Assembly: GCA_964019655.1 (NCBI GenBank)
Contig: CAXHTR010000006.1
Location: forward strand, 1,151,383 to 1,215,382
Source: Perkinsela sp. pyNocScin1
Taxonomy: Eukaryota; Euglenozoa; Kinetoplastea; Prokinetoplastida; Perkinselidae
Reading direction: 5' to 3'
DNA: 64,000 bases
Made by a program: the position numbers and the translations under genes. Below the pieces are notes generated by a model. It did no database searches and was not told the DNA's origin. It was given only the letters and a program-made list of their open reading frames with translations. Every line of letters begins with the position of its first letter. The first letter of the stretch is position 1. Positions 9,638-21,995 of the stretch are shown piece after piece.

Positions 9638-10672
9638 ATGGATCTCCGCGTCGGCGGCAAGTACCGCCTGGGCCGCAAGATCGGCGCCGGCAGCTTCGGC
9701 GACATCTACCAGGGCACGAACATCCTGACTGGCGAGCCTGTGGCGATCAAGCTCGAGCCCCTCCAGACGCGCCACCCGCAGCTCATCTACGAGGCGCGCC
9801 TGTACAAGATCCTGAACCACAACGGCGCGGCCGTCGGCTTCCCGGCCGTGCGCTGGTACGGCGTCGAGGGCGATTACAACGTCATGGTCATTGACCTCCT
9901 CGGGCCCTCGCTCGAGGACCTCTTCAACTTCTGCGGGCGCAAGTTCTCGATCAAGACGGTCCTCATGCTCGCGGACCAGATGATCTCGCGCATGGAGTAC
10001 ATCCACACCAAGAGCTTCCTGCACCGCGACGTCAAGCCCGACAACTACCTCATGGGCTCCGGCAAGAAGGGCCACCACGTCTACATCATCGACCTCGGCC
10101 TCGCCAAGAAGTACCGCGACCCGAAGACGCACCAGCACATCCCGTACAAGGAGGGCAAGAACCTCACGGGCACCGCGCGCTACTGCAGCATCAACACGCA
10201 CCTCGGCCTCGAGCAGAGCCGCCGCGACGACCTCGAGGCCGTCGGGTACATTTTGCTCTACTTTTTGCGCGGGTCCCTCCCGTGGCAGGGCCTCAAGGGC
10301 CAGACGAAGCAGCAGAAGTACGACCGCATCTCCGAGAAGAAGATGGCGACCTCCGTCGACGTGCTCTGCCGCGGCTACCCCGACGAGTTCGTCACGTACC
10401 TCAACTACGTCCGCGCGCTGCGCTTTGACGCCCGCCCCGACTACGCGTACCTCCGCAAGCTCCTGCGCGACCTCTTTATCCGCGAGGGCTACCAGACCGA
10501 CTACGTCTTCGACTGGACCCTCAAGCGCATGCGCGAGACGCAGAGCGTCCCGCCCGCGCTCCCACCGGCCGGCTCCCCCGCCGACCAGTCGAACGCCGCC
10601 AACGCCGGCACGCAGCACCAGGCCGACGAAGCGAGCCGCCTGCCGTCCGCGAGCGAGCCAAAATTGCAGTGA
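9638..10672 (+). CDS. CK1: Casein kinase 1 (CK1.2-like serine/threonine kinase)
   Basis: 344 residues. The kinase domain fills about 1-290 and the rest is a Pro/Ala/Ser-rich tail. Visible are the glycine loop [12 protein letters not shown], the ATP-binding Lys in VAIKLE, the catalytic loop [11 protein letters not shown], the metal motif as DLGLAKKYR (DLG where CK1 usually has DFG), and the CK1-specific GTARYCSIN in place of [22 protein letters not shown] and PWQGLK are diagnostic of CK1. CK1 is constitutively active and prefers primed sites; roles include membrane traffic, cell cycle and, in kinetoplastids, host interaction. The start is the ATG in CTCCAATGG, preceded by TATAAT about 15 bp upstream. 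The upstream gap contains no AG dinucleotide (see findings). Confidence 0.96.
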   Translation: MDLRVGGKYRLGRKIGAGSFGDIYQGTNILTGEPVAIKLEPLQTRHPQLIYEARLYKILNHNGAAVGFPAVRWYGVEGDYNVMVIDLLGPSLEDLFNFCGRKFSIKTVLMLADQMISRMEYIHTKSFLHRDVKPDNYLMGSGKKGHHVYIIDLGLAKKYRDPKTHQHIPYKEGKNLTGTARYCSINTHLGLEQSRRDDLEAVGYILLYFLRGSLPWQGLKGQTKQQKYDRISEKKMATSVDVLCRGYPDEFVTYLNYVRALRFDARPDYAYLRKLLRDLFIREGYQTDYVFDWTLKRMRETQSVPPALPPAGSPADQSNAANAGTQHQADEASRLPSASEPKLQ

Positions 10673-10817
10673 CCCGGAAATTGCGGCTTTTGCTAAAAAG
10701 CCATGTCGAATACGAGGCGCATAGCCGAAAATATTGAACACTCCACCGCAATTTTCTTTTTTTGGCTGCCTCACCCCAAAGACTTCATTTTCTTCGCATT
10801 ACTTTATATCCGTCCAA

Positions 10818-11456
10818 ATGAACAAAATCTACGACCCAGTGGACGTGAACGACGCCAAGGCGCTGCATGCGGCGCTCATCGACTGTGTGCGGGACTGCAT
10901 GGCCGACCGCGGCATGCCTGACAAGAGCACGATCTGGATTTTGCGCGAGTCCATCAACTTCGCCGCCGTCCTCATCGGCGCCGCCATGCAGGCCCTGACG
11001 TACTTTTACTTTCTGCCCTTCGTGCGCTACAACGTTCTGGTCATGTGCGTTAGCTACTACATCTGCACGTACCTCAGCGCGTACATCGAGCGCACGATGG
11101 AGGCCAACACGGCGGTCATCACGCGGTACACGCCCGAGCGGCCCTATATCGTCCGCATCGAGGTCGCGCCGGTGCCAGACACCGCGCGGGTGAGGCTGAC
11201 GTTCAGCACGTACCCACACACTGACGCGCTGAAGGGCACAGACGCCCCATGTGTTCCGTACCGCTACGCGGGCAAGTACTCGAGCCTCACCTTTTGTGGT
11301 ATTGCGACTGAGGCGTGCACCTTTGAGCGTGGCTGGGGCACGTATTTCACACGGGAGGGCAACCTGTATGTACCGCAGGTGCTCGAGGACGTCGAGTTTG
11401 GCCTCAAGGGTGTGTCGGTACCGCTGGAAGGTGTGCAGCATGTCAAGCAGGATTGA
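10818..11456 (+). CDS. SPC2: Signal peptidase complex subunit 2 (SPC25-like)
   Basis: 212 residues from the ATG at 10818. SPC2 is a non-catalytic subunit of the ER signal peptidase, linking it to the Sec61 translocon. The N-terminal part (YDPVDVNDAKALHAALIDCV, then a short stretch to RESIN) matches the cytosolic helix of the SPC25 family. Two hydrophobic helices follow at about 42-62 and 72-92, separated by a short PF-containing loop (YFYFLPFVRYN), as in the family. The beta-rich cytosolic C-terminal part ends with TYFTREGNL, equivalent to the family's Phe-x-x-Asp/Glu-Gly segment. Sequence identity looks low, so the call rests on layout and on these short matches. Confidence 0.75.
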   Translation: MNKIYDPVDVNDAKALHAALIDCVRDCMADRGMPDKSTIWILRESINFAAVLIGAAMQALTYFYFLPFVRYNVLVMCVSYYICTYLSAYIERTMEANTAVITRYTPERPYIVRIEVAPVPDTARVRLTFSTYPHTDALKGTDAPCVPYRYAGKYSSLTFCGIATEACTFERGWGTYFTREGNLYVPQVLEDVEFGLKGVSVPLEGVQHVKQD

Positions 11457-12001
11457 TCCGGTGTGAAGTGGGGGCATGAATGTGTAGTGTGTCTCGTAGT
11501 GATTGCAATATTTATGTTTGTAGTCGTCAATGAAATAAAAAGATAAAGTGAGGTGATGAAGAAGGAAGAGCGGTTCGATAGGGTAGCTGAACTTTGGGGA
11601 GACATGTGACTTGAGGAATAGAAATTCGAGAAAATTGAACGCATTCTATTATGCTTCGTTGGAGAGAGCTCACTAAAATCTATGCGTAAGGAAATATTCA
11701 GCCACTTCTCTCGTTGATAGAACTTCAGGCCCAAGTCGAAGGTCGCGCTATCAAGAAAGTCAAGGACGATCATTCAGAGGAGGAGGCATGAATAAATTTG
11801 ACTGCATGGGCTTACTCCACAAGCATTAGCCTATGATAGATGTCAGCTTTTTGAGAATCATACCCGCCTTGCCTCGCAAAATCTTTTAAAAGCACTCTTC
11901 ACACATTTTTGCTGAGCTTTACTTCCAATGCGTTTCAGCTGCACTCAAATTTCAATATCTCTCCTAAACGAACAAATGTTGACCAAGGCACTCATTACGC
12001 A
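11457..12001 (+). other. Intergenic interval, SPC2 to TRIP4-like gene
   Basis: 545 bp, A+T-richer than the flanking genes. It has an A-rich patch near 11529-11545 and a T/C-rich leader just upstream of the next ATG. No RNA gene, repeat or coding frame with recognisable content is seen. Confidence 0.5.
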
Positions 12002-12880
12002 ATGACCATCACGACCATCGAAACGCCGAGCGAGGCCGCTGGGCCGTGCGGCTGCATGGCCTCCGAGCACGATTTTCTGCTCAACTGCCAGCACTGTGGG
12101 CGCCTCATCTGCGTCCAGGAGAGCCGCGACGTCTGCTACGCGTGCGGTAGCGACCCGAAGACGATGCCTGCGAAGAACAACCCCGTTGCCACTTTCTTCG
12201 GGCCGAACGAGCCGACAAAGCATAAAGTGAAAAATGACAATAAAGAGACTGATGGGTCGCAAACCTCCGACAGTGATGCACTCCGCGCGGCAACCGAAAG
12301 ACGCGACAGAATTCTACAGCAGCAGGCGCTCGGAGACAGCCAGCTCAAGGTAATTGACGAGCAGCACGACTACTACGACACGTCTGCGTGGATGACCGAA
12401 GAAGACCACGCGGAGGCCGAGAAGCAGCGCGAGGCCGCCAAGAAGGCCGAGGCGGAGGCGAACGACCACTCCACCTACCGCGTGCACCTCGACATCATGA
12501 ACCAGAACATCGCCGTCTGCTCGAACATCCGGTCATCGCTTGAGGGTGGTGGCCTTCCTGAGCCGAAGACTGGCGCCATCGATCTCTCGCTTCCCATGGC
12601 CGGGCAAGCGGCACAGCGCGCAATGGACCGCCTCACCATATCGGCCAAGGCTGTTGATGACAGCGAAATCAATAGGAAAGCAGCGGATGTGCTGCGGCCC
12701 CTACGCAACCCCTCCGTGCAGCTCGATGGCATCCCGCAGCTCGCCCTCTCGGTGGAGAAAATGCGCCAGGCGGCTGCCCGCTCAATGTCGGCGAAGGAGA
12801 TGGCGGCTGTCGAGCGGAAGATGGCAGAACTGAAAAATAAGCCAAAGGTTCAGTTAGACGTAAAAGATCGTATTGAATGA
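12002..12880 (+). CDS. TRIP4: TRIP4/ASC-1-like C2HC5 zinc-finger protein
   Basis: 292 residues from the ATG at 12002; the frame is open further upstream without an ATG. Residues 16-48 hold the C2HC5 zinc cluster that defines TRIP4: Cys16, Cys18, His23, Cys29, Cys32, Cys37, Cys45 and Cys48, in a layout matching CxC...H...NCxxCGxxxC...C..C. The family's second block follows at about 95-145: a repeated Ala/Arg helix (RDRILQQQ), then VIDEQHDYYDTSAWM and a basic-acidic coil. In animals TRIP4 belongs to the ASC-1 complex, which pulls apart collided ribosomes and aids alkylation repair. The C-terminal ASCH domain of animal TRIP4 is not recognisable, so this is a shortened member, as in yeast. Confidence 0.8.
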   Translation: MTITTIETPSEAAGPCGCMASEHDFLLNCQHCGRLICVQESRDVCYACGSDPKTMPAKNNPVATFFGPNEPTKHKVKNDNKETDGSQTSDSDALRAATERRDRILQQQALGDSQLKVIDEQHDYYDTSAWMTEEDHAEAEKQREAAKKAEAEANDHSTYRVHLDIMNQNIAVCSNIRSSLEGGGLPEPKTGAIDLSLPMAGQAAQRAMDRLTISAKAVDDSEINRKAADVLRPLRNPSVQLDGIPQLALSVEKMRQAAARSMSAKEMAAVERKMAELKNKPKVQLDVKDRIE

Positions 12881-13200
12881 TGTGACTTTGGGTGAGATAT
12901 CGGGGGTGAAAGATGGATGGGCAATGCATACAAAACGTACGCTGTGCAGTGAAGGGAAAAATTCGAGGGAGCAGATCGATCGCTTATTTGAACAAAGCAT
13001 GGGAATTTGCCTTCACTCCTTGAAAAATCTATAAATTCGGAAGTAATGATAGCAAATAGCCCCCCTGAAAGCAATGCAAGCGCTACCAAGTCCATACGAC
13101 GAATTCGAATGAAGAATTACGTCCCAAAGTGAATCTATTCTATTTAGCTTTTCTGACCAGAAAATTTTCTCTTCTATCTTTTCAATAAAAATGCCAAACC
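12881..13200 (+). other. Intergenic interval, TRIP4-like to LYR gene
   Basis: 320 bp with no recognisable gene. The last 45 bp are T/C-rich and lead to a six-codon upstream ORF. Confidence 0.5.
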
Positions 13201-13211
13201 ATGCTCGCTAA
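13191..13211 (+). other. Upstream ORF overlapping the LYR gene start
   Basis: ATG at 13191 opens six codons (M-P-N-H-A-R) and stops at TAA 13209-13211, overlapping the main ATG at 13201 in another frame. If transcripts begin upstream, ribosomes would meet this ATG first, so it could lower translation of the LYR protein. If the mRNA 5' end lies between the two ATGs it would have no effect. Confidence 0.5.
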
Positions 13212-14178
13212 ATCGCTCTCCTACACCCAGCGACGCTGCCTCCGCATCGGCCGTCGCGCCACACCTGCGGACCACCAGCAAAGCAGCCCCGAGACCGTAG
13301 CGTCGAGGGCTGAGGCACAGCCGACGATCACTCGCCCGCAGAAGGCCATGGCAGAGCTTAAGACGTCGTACCCCTCGCTCGACGGGACTGTCCTCGGCTC
13401 CGTCGTCCCGTCCTTCCGCAACTTCACGACGTTCTCCTCAGAGGTCCTCCAGCTCTACCGCAGCTTCTGGCGCCTCGTGTACCGCCTCCCCACGGAGGAT
13501 CAGGAGGCCGCATCCGCGAAGCTCCGCCGCAAGTTCCGCCAGGCGCGCCACGTCCGTGGCCAGCGGCACATTTTACAGATTCTGAAAAACACCCGTGCGG
13601 AGTACGCGCACTGGCGCGACCTTGTCGAGTCGCTCGAGATCGAAAAGATCCGGCCCCTCGCAGCGATGAAGGCGCCGGCTGTGCTCGAGCAGCCCAAACG
13701 CGTTCCTTTCGCCGCCCTCCAAACGCTGGTGTACGACCCAGTGACCAAGACCTTCGCTGCTGGTGCGCGTCGGAAGGACTTCTGTGAGCGCTCCATGCCG
13801 CTGCAGTCGTGTCTTCTCAATGAGCGCACGCAAAAGGCCGACACGCGCGTGTCGGCACAGGTCCGTGAGTTCTACCGCAAAAAGTACGGTGAGGCAAAGG
13901 TCTCAGCCACTATTTCGGCCGCCGCGCCGAAGCAGCGTATGAAGGGAACGACAGCGCTCTCGGTCGCGAGCAACCCGGCCGAGTACGCGTGGGAGGACCT
14001 GCGGACGATCACGGGCAACACTCTGCCGTATGTCCGCGCGGTCGGCAGCCTCGGGCACCTCGAGGGCGCGAAGTTCCTGCGGCCGAAGCGCGAGACGCTC
14101 GCGAGAGAGCGGCACGTCGCTTGGAACAAGATCGGCCAGCGATACGCAAAGGGATTTGCAGGGTTTTCAAAGGCATGA
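13201..14178 (+). CDS. LYR-motif mitochondrial protein (mitoribosome-associated?)
   Basis: 325 residues. The N-terminus (MLAKSLSYTQRRCLRIGRR) is basic and hydroxylated, like a mitochondrial presequence. At about 83-125 sits a Complex1_LYR-type helix set: EVLQLYRSFWRLVYRLP with an exact Leu-Tyr-Arg, then a basic helix rich in Arg. LYR proteins are small mitochondrial adaptors for Fe-S cluster delivery, respiratory-complex assembly or mitoribosome assembly. This one is longer than usual, with a basic C-terminal half (about 170-325) of unknown fold, which suggests an RNA- or ribosome-bound role. The start at 13201 is chosen because the ATG ten bases upstream runs into a stop after six codons. 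Confidence 0.6.
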   Translation: MLAKSLSYTQRRCLRIGRRATPADHQQSSPETVASRAEAQPTITRPQKAMAELKTSYPSLDGTVLGSVVPSFRNFTTFSSEVLQLYRSFWRLVYRLPTEDQEAASAKLRRKFRQARHVRGQRHILQILKNTRAEYAHWRDLVESLEIEKIRPLAAMKAPAVLEQPKRVPFAALQTLVYDPVTKTFAAGARRKDFCERSMPLQSCLLNERTQKADTRVSAQVREFYRKKYGEAKVSATISAAAPKQRMKGTTALSVASNPAEYAWEDLRTITGNTLPYVRAVGSLGHLEGAKFLRPKRETLARERHVAWNKIGQRYAKGFAGFSKA

Positions 14179-17182
<3,004 letters not shown>

Positions 17183-17868
17183 TGAGAGCATATTTAGCCC
17201 ACAAACACTGATTGCATAAATGGTCCAGTTAGGGGCAGTTTATTTGGGTGGGGTTGTGCGCGATATTTTTTATCTTTGGTGATGTTTACTTTGAAAATGA
17301 TACGCCCATGGAGATAAGGCCGTTTCAAACGCACTTTTTCTATTCCAACCTGATGACACAAATCAATTGAGTTTGTCGTATTGATGAATGACGACCGAAA
17401 GGTATCCCGTGGCTGAATATTTTGAATTTTTTTGAATAGGCTGGCGATGTGTCCCTGTATAGAACTTTTCGGTTATAGTTTGCCTTTTCTATATTCTTGT
17501 GCTTTGATCTATTCTCAGTTTTCTTCTACAAGGGTAGAATCTGGGGGCATGGCTCGGTATGCATTTTAGGGCCTTCGGTGGGCGCTGTTATTTTTTACGC
17601 AGTGTACGTGACGATGGGAGATTCGTGAGATCAATATGCGAATTGATTCAGTTCATGAAAGCGAAGTGGCCATTATTACGCTGCAAATCAGCACAACGCA
17701 TCACTCTCGAGAGCGAGAAGTTATCGGCTTTGGGGCAAATGCTTCACTGCGAAGAAATTATTGTTCTTGCAAACAAACATCCAAGAGGCTCTTAATCTCT
17801 CACCCTGATCAATCCGCACACGGGAATCGCCCACTTCGCAGAACCGGGGAGGCAAAACATCCCTGGCC

Positions 17869-17905
17869 GGAGTTGAACCCAGACCAGGCAACGCCCACTG
17901 AGCCA
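17869..17905 (-). repeat. tRNA-like A/B-box relic (SINE-like?)
   Basis: Read on the - strand, the segment has a good A box (TGGCTCAGTGGG, 17894-17905) and a near-consensus B box (GGTTCAACTCC, 17869-17879). They are only 14 nt apart, and no acceptor stem can be drawn, so it is not a working tRNA. It may be the head of a tRNA-derived short interspersed element or chance. A weaker B-box-like match lies on the - strand at 18276-18286. Confidence 0.3.
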
Positions 17906-17995
17906 TCTATGAGCTTCGCCTCTGATTACGCACAGATGCCTGTGCATTGTGTGCAAAGCACATTGCCCCACTGCGACATTTACACCGATCCACTA

Positions 17996-18060
17996 GTTAA
18001 TTTCTGCTACATTAGTTCAGTTTCTGTACTTAATTGGTATGAGAAGCTTGATCTTTTATG
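17996..18060 (+). repeat. 65-bp fragment shared with Tc1/mariner copies
   Basis: The 65 bp starting GTTAATTTCTGC and ending GATCTTTTATG recur at 53702-53766 on the other strand. They recur again, split by the nested element, at about 18403-18417 plus 20133-20182. This is therefore a third, truncated piece of the same repeat family placed just upstream of copy A. Confidence 0.75.
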
Positions 18061-18417
18061 CTCTTGACAGTCGCGCGCGGTGGTGATGCTTGTGTTCTCC
18101 CGAGTTTCCACTTGTTCCTGACTTTACTCAACAAAAGCTGGCAAAGTGAGACGTTAGGCTTCAAACGCCTTCTTTTCTCTGTCTACGACGGTGGGCCCAC
18201 GTCCCGCGAACTCTGCTCAAAGACGTGGCAGGCAGACTTTCCACTCGGCCCCGAAGACGAGAAATCACACTGCCTGGGATCGAAGTCAGAACACACACAT
18301 GCCACTCTCATGTTTTGGGCTTCTCGGCACAGGACTAGTACATAGCGCATATGTGTTAAGAAATAGATCAAAGGAGAGCTTCACCGTTTCCCACCGAGCA
18401 CAGGTTAATTTCTGCTA

Positions 18418-18616
18418 TAGTGACCGGAAAATCATTAGGAAAATTTCAAAATTTTGAAAAACTTCGAACTTTTGGGGCCGTCAGAAAACTTCGAGTGCGC
18501 GATGATTTAGGCCTTATAACGAGTAGAAACGCTGCACAGAAGTTTTTTTTCAAAGCAAAATTTTTTGGACATTGTTGAAGAATTCTTGATTTTGGAGGCG
18601 GAAAATCATTAGGATT
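18418..18616 (+). repeat. Left terminal inverted repeat of nested element
   Basis: 199 bp. It is identical to the complement of 19931-20130 except for one single-base indel. It contains GGAAAATCATTAGGA twice, at 18426-18440 and 18600-18614, probably the two transposase-binding sites. Confidence 0.9.
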
Positions 18617-19139
18617 GGGGGTACCCAGCAGTGAAAAAGGTGGCCTTCTCGAGCAAGTCACACGCTAAAATTGCAATTTTTTGTGTGGAAGGCGTACAAA
18701 AGAATCAGAGCAAGTACGAGCGTGCGTTTTGCACACTATTTATGGACTTTTTTGAGTGTTATTTGTTCCCCGAGTGTGTTGGGTCTTTCTCCATGGACCA
18801 ACCAATAGCCCAGCAACCATGGTCGGTGGAAAACTTTCGATAGAAATCAAAGAACACTATTTCTTTTGTGTGAAAACAGTCGTTTGAGGCTCTGAGAGAA
18901 CCGCAGAGAAAAAGAATCGCGAGAAATAGCTGATTATGAGGCTTTTTGGGCACCTGAGATGACGGCAAAAGGCGGGCCTTATGTGGGTAGCGACGGCCAT
19001 ATGGCCATTCGAGCACCTTTTTCGTTCTCTACAGGGCAAAAAGAGGTCACAAATCTCACGAAACAGTCCCATCTGATATCGCACAAGACGGATTTGTAAG
19101 ATTCTTCAACAAAAATGCAGCATAGATATCATATATTGG

Positions 19140-19658
19140 AGCATGATATGTTTGTTTCTATGAAGACTCGAAATTTAGATTATTGGATGTACCGAAAATC
19201 ACACCATCAGGGCGACAGTGTGGACCAAATACCCCTTCAAATGTGAAATAAAGTTGTCTCTAGAACGTTTGGAGGAGTCTTTCGGCGCTTGGGAGTGGAA
19301 AGGGGGTCATAGGATCGTGATGGAGTACATTTTGAGCATGAAATGGGTGATATCCTGGGTAGGCTTTTCAACCACCAAAAAATTTCAATTTCTCTTTTGA
19401 CCAAAGAGTTGTGAAATCGATACCACAGGATATTTTAGTGTGCAAAATGAGTGTTTCCAGCATCTTTCACATGTAAATGCAGGCGATCGCACCATTTTTC
19501 AGCAGGTTAAAGCCACTTTTCATACCGGAGAGGTGAAAAAATCGTGGCTTCATGGGTGCATAGTCGAGATTATCGACTATCCCGTGGATCGCCATGGCCT
19601 AAAAGCGATGGAAAACTTCTGGAATCGCATACAAATGCACTTGGAAGACACCGGATGA
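19140..19658 (+). pseudogene. Degenerate Tc1/mariner transposase inside nested element
   Basis: No long frame survives, but pieces match the DDE domain in order. A first-Asp region (YEDSKFRLLDV, near 19158-19190) is followed in another frame by VWTKYPFK (near 19218). Then come the WGG-type segment (GGHRIVMEYIL) and, at about 19497-19640, FQQVKATFHTGEVKKSWL and AMENFWNRI. These correspond to FxQDNAxxHTA and PIENxW in active enzymes. The second catalytic Asp (QDN) reads QVK and there are frame changes, so the protein cannot be active. Confidence 0.7.
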
Positions 19659-19930
19659 ACATTTGAGAGCCATTTGCGACCCCTTCTTGTGGCTTGGATG
19701 AGGTTTCGATGGACCTACCCGATGGTCTTCTGGTAAGCCTGTCAGAGCACATCAGATACGTTAACCATGCAAAAACTGGCCTTTTTATCGCGTGAACGAA
19801 CAAGCGTAGACTCTTCAAGCGGCGTCAAATAGTCGCAAAAGATGATTTCAGATCTCTTTCAGCAAGATTTGGAGCAAAAATCACGGACTTTGAGTGAAAT
19901 ATCGTCATTTCGGCCCATTGGGGAACCCCA

Positions 19931-20130
19931 AATCCTAATGATTTTCCGCCTCCAAAATCAAGAATTCTTCAACAATGTCCAAAAAATTTTGCTTTGAAAA
20001 AAAACTTCTGTGCAGCGTTTCTACTCGTTATAAGGCCTAAATCATCGCGCACTCGAAGTTTTCTGACGGCCCCAAAAGTTCGAAGTTTTTCAAAATTTTG
20101 AAATTTTCCTAATGATTTTCCGGTCACTAT
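19931..20130 (-). repeat. Right terminal inverted repeat of nested element
   Basis: 200 bp, the partner of 18418-18616. The 15-bp direct repeat appears here as its complement at 19933-19947 (inner) and 20108-20122 (outer). Confidence 0.9.
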
Positions 20131-20534
20131 ACATTAGTTCAGTTTCTGTACTTAATTGGTATGAGAAGCTTGATCTTTTATGTCCTTCACAGGTCGGTCC
20201 GCGCTCAGCCTTGAACAGCTCCAACGTCAACTGGCTGGGTGCAGTCGCCGTGCTCACCAAAGCCGATCTTTGTGGTGTTCAGAGAGCTATATAAAAGAAT
20301 AAGTGCAATGTCTCTCACTTTGGCCCTTTGTTTCGGAAGTGAAGTGCGGTCAGACATTCCTTCAAGCACGGCAGCTGGAGCTCTTTCATCAGCTACCTGT
20401 GGATCTCGCTTGCGTAGTGGCCCACTCCACCGAGTGGAATAAACCTTCTCTTACTAAACTATTCGTCCCAAAAAGATCATGGGCAGCACGTCGGACCTGA
20501 CCGCACTGACGAGGAAAAAGTCAAGATTGACCTC

Positions 20535-21116
20535 TTGAAACAGCTCGAAAAGGAACCTGAATTCATCGCAGGGGTCTTAAATCGCAGTGTTAGGCTCGTT
20601 GATAAGTATTTGGCGGCGCCGCAGGACTACGCAAAGAACCGGACACGGGGGCCAAAGAAGATTATCGATTCCCACATGGCCATTAGCATTCAACTTTCGA
20701 TGCAAGATGAGCCTAAAACGGCCAACCAACTTAAGACTGAGTTCGGTTTGACCTGTCACGAGAAGACTGTGCGCACTTCCTTGCGTTATATGGGGTTCAG
20801 ATACAAGATGATCGAGCAAGTCATCTATCTCTCAGTGAAGCATCGCGAAGAGAGACTGAAGTTTGCTGATGAGCACATCATCAAGATGACTATATGGTTC
20901 CCGTACATCTTCTCTGATGAGAAAAAGTGGTCCGTGAAAGGCCCCGACGGTCCCATCAAGGCTTGGATGCGGGAAGCCGCCCCAAACATGGACATTGAGC
21001 AAGGAAATAGCAAGGAATGGGTCATGGTCTGGGCAGGCTTTTCAGGCTTCGGGAAGCTCCGGCTTTTCACATCGTTCTGTGGACGAGCAGGCGTGCTGAC
21101 CACGACTGTGTTGTAA
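20535..21116 (+). pseudogene. Truncated Tc1/mariner transposase, copy A
   Basis: 193 codons, with the same frame open but lacking an ATG for about 100 bp upstream. The N-terminal part (VLNRSVRLVDKYL, then basic RGPKK) resembles a helix-turn-helix DNA-binding region. ANQLKTEFGLTCHEKTVRTSL is the second helix-turn-helix typical of Tc1. RYMGFRYKMIEQ and FSDEKKWSVKGPDG give the first catalytic Asp. VMVWAGFSGFGKLRLF matches the next conserved block. The frame then stops at 21114-21116, and the regions with the second and third acidic residues are missing or unrecognisable. It is not expected to be active. Confidence 0.75.
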
Positions 21117-21222
21117 TTCTCTCTTTACAGCCCAGACTTCAGCCCCACGCAGACGCTTTTGCGCCATTTCCCCGGAGAAAGAGGGAAGGGCCCTTTCCAC
21201 TCCTGGCTCAGCTCGCTCTGCT

Positions 21223-21537
21223 TTGCTTTTGAGAACTGAATGGGTCATGCATAAGATCATCGAGAAGTCAGGTGAGTTCTTAATCCTCACTGTGACTTTC
21301 GATCGTGGTGGTGAATTCACGTTCCATCAGATCTTGAAGACCAGGAACATTCTGACTTTCTTCTGCGACGCCGGTTGCCCGAACCAAAGGGGCCTCGTGG
21401 AAAACAGAATCGGCAAGATGAGGTACACGCTCACGAAGGAGTTCAACTTCGGTGACCTCACTCAAGAAATCCTCGACGATATTACCACGCGGTTGAACAA
21501 AGAAATTTTCAAAAACCGAGGCACGAGCGCGTTATAG
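21223..21537 (+). pseudogene. IS30-like integrase core fragment 1
   Basis: 104 codons. The sequence TVTFDRGGEFTFHQIL, then FFCDAGCPNQRGLVENRIG, then the KMRYTLTKEFNF block and LNKEIFKN, follows the catalytic core of IS30-family transposases: TFDNGxEF with the second Asp, SPWQRGxNEN with the Glu, and the final LNxRPRKxL. The upstream third of the core, with the first Asp, is absent and the frame begins without a convincing start. It is therefore a relic. Origin could be bacterial, or an IS30-like eukaryotic or viral element; sequence alone does not decide. Confidence 0.65.
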
Positions 21538-21684
21538 GAGTTGGGCCGAATTCTACGTGCTCGAGGGTTCACTCAATGAGCATGAGCACCAGCCATTGAA
21601 GTATGGCATCAGCATACTATAGCAGGGCAATAGATTCTAGTTATATTCACGGGGCTAGCAAGCTGGGCCTCTATTTGTATTCAT

Positions 21685-21887
21685 TTCAGATCTTTTACAG
21701 AACCATGTCTCTGCCAGATTCGTCCAAATTGCGAAAGCAAAAGGGCCTCATGGAAAATAGAATCGAAAAGATGAGGCATACTCTCCCGAATGAGCTCAGT
21801 TTCAGTGACATAACAGAGGAGATGCTGCATGAAATTCTGGCTGAAATCAACAAACAAATCAGCAACAACAGCATAAGGGCCGCATGA
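21685..21887 (+). pseudogene. IS30-like integrase core fragment 2
   Basis: A second, shorter and diverged copy of the same C-terminal region. It reads QKGLMENRIEKMRHTLPNEL and then LHEILAEINKQISNN, paralleling QRGLVENRIGKMRYTLTKEF and LDDITTRLNKEIFKN in fragment 1. Only the Glu-containing half remains. The two fragments in tandem suggest two insertions, or a duplication that has since decayed. Confidence 0.6.
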
Positions 21888-21995
21888 GAGAGAGAGAGAT
21901 ATTAGATCGAATGATTTAGCATTTGCTAGAGAATTTCATGCCCGAACTCGCATGTACCGTTTTTTTCTTTTGCAAACTCTCTTATAATAGCTACA

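Larger units (their letters stand above)
17183..18144 (+). other. Gene-free interval at the end of the first + cluster
   Basis: About 960 bp with no recognisable protein. The left half is plain A+T-rich sequence, presumably the CDC48 3' UTR and beyond. The right half contains a tRNA-like promoter relic on the - strand and a 65-bp segment also found in the nearby Tc1/mariner copies, each listed separately. Confidence 0.5.
18418..20130 (+). mobile_element. Nested 1713-bp Tc1/mariner element with 200-bp TIRs
   Basis: The ends are TAGTGACCGG... and its exact complement, flanked by TA at 18416-18417 and 20131-20132. The empty site is visible in copy B as TTTCTGCTACATTAG, so this is a TA target-site duplication, the signature of Tc1/mariner transposition. 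The terminal repeats are about 200 bp. Each contains a 15-bp direct repeat at its outer and inner end, an IR/DR layout as in the Tc1 branch. The internal transposase is degenerate, so the copy is non-autonomous. Confidence 0.9.
18145..21200 (+). mobile_element. Tc1/mariner-type element, copy A, interrupted
   Basis: Sequence at 18145-18417 and 20133-21200 matches, with scattered substitutions, the reverse complement of about 52440-54027 (copy B). Copy A is split by a 1713-bp insertion. It carries a defective transposase gene. The element's own inverted repeats are not obvious, so the outer limits are set by where similarity to copy B stops and are approximate. It lies in the convergent strand-switch region, where insertions would do least harm to transcription units. 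Confidence 0.7.

Noticed and set aside
17869-17905. A functional tRNA gene
   Set aside because: A and B boxes are only 14 nt apart and no acceptor stem or anticodon arm can be formed.
18631-18843. 70-codon frame inside the nested element as a gene
   Set aside because: No similarity to transposase or other proteins and located in a decayed element; it is more likely residue of the dead transposase region.
20239-20500. Two short overlapping frames just upstream of transposase copy A
   Set aside because: Both are conserved in copy B only because the DNA is repeated; neither resembles a protein and they overlap each other.
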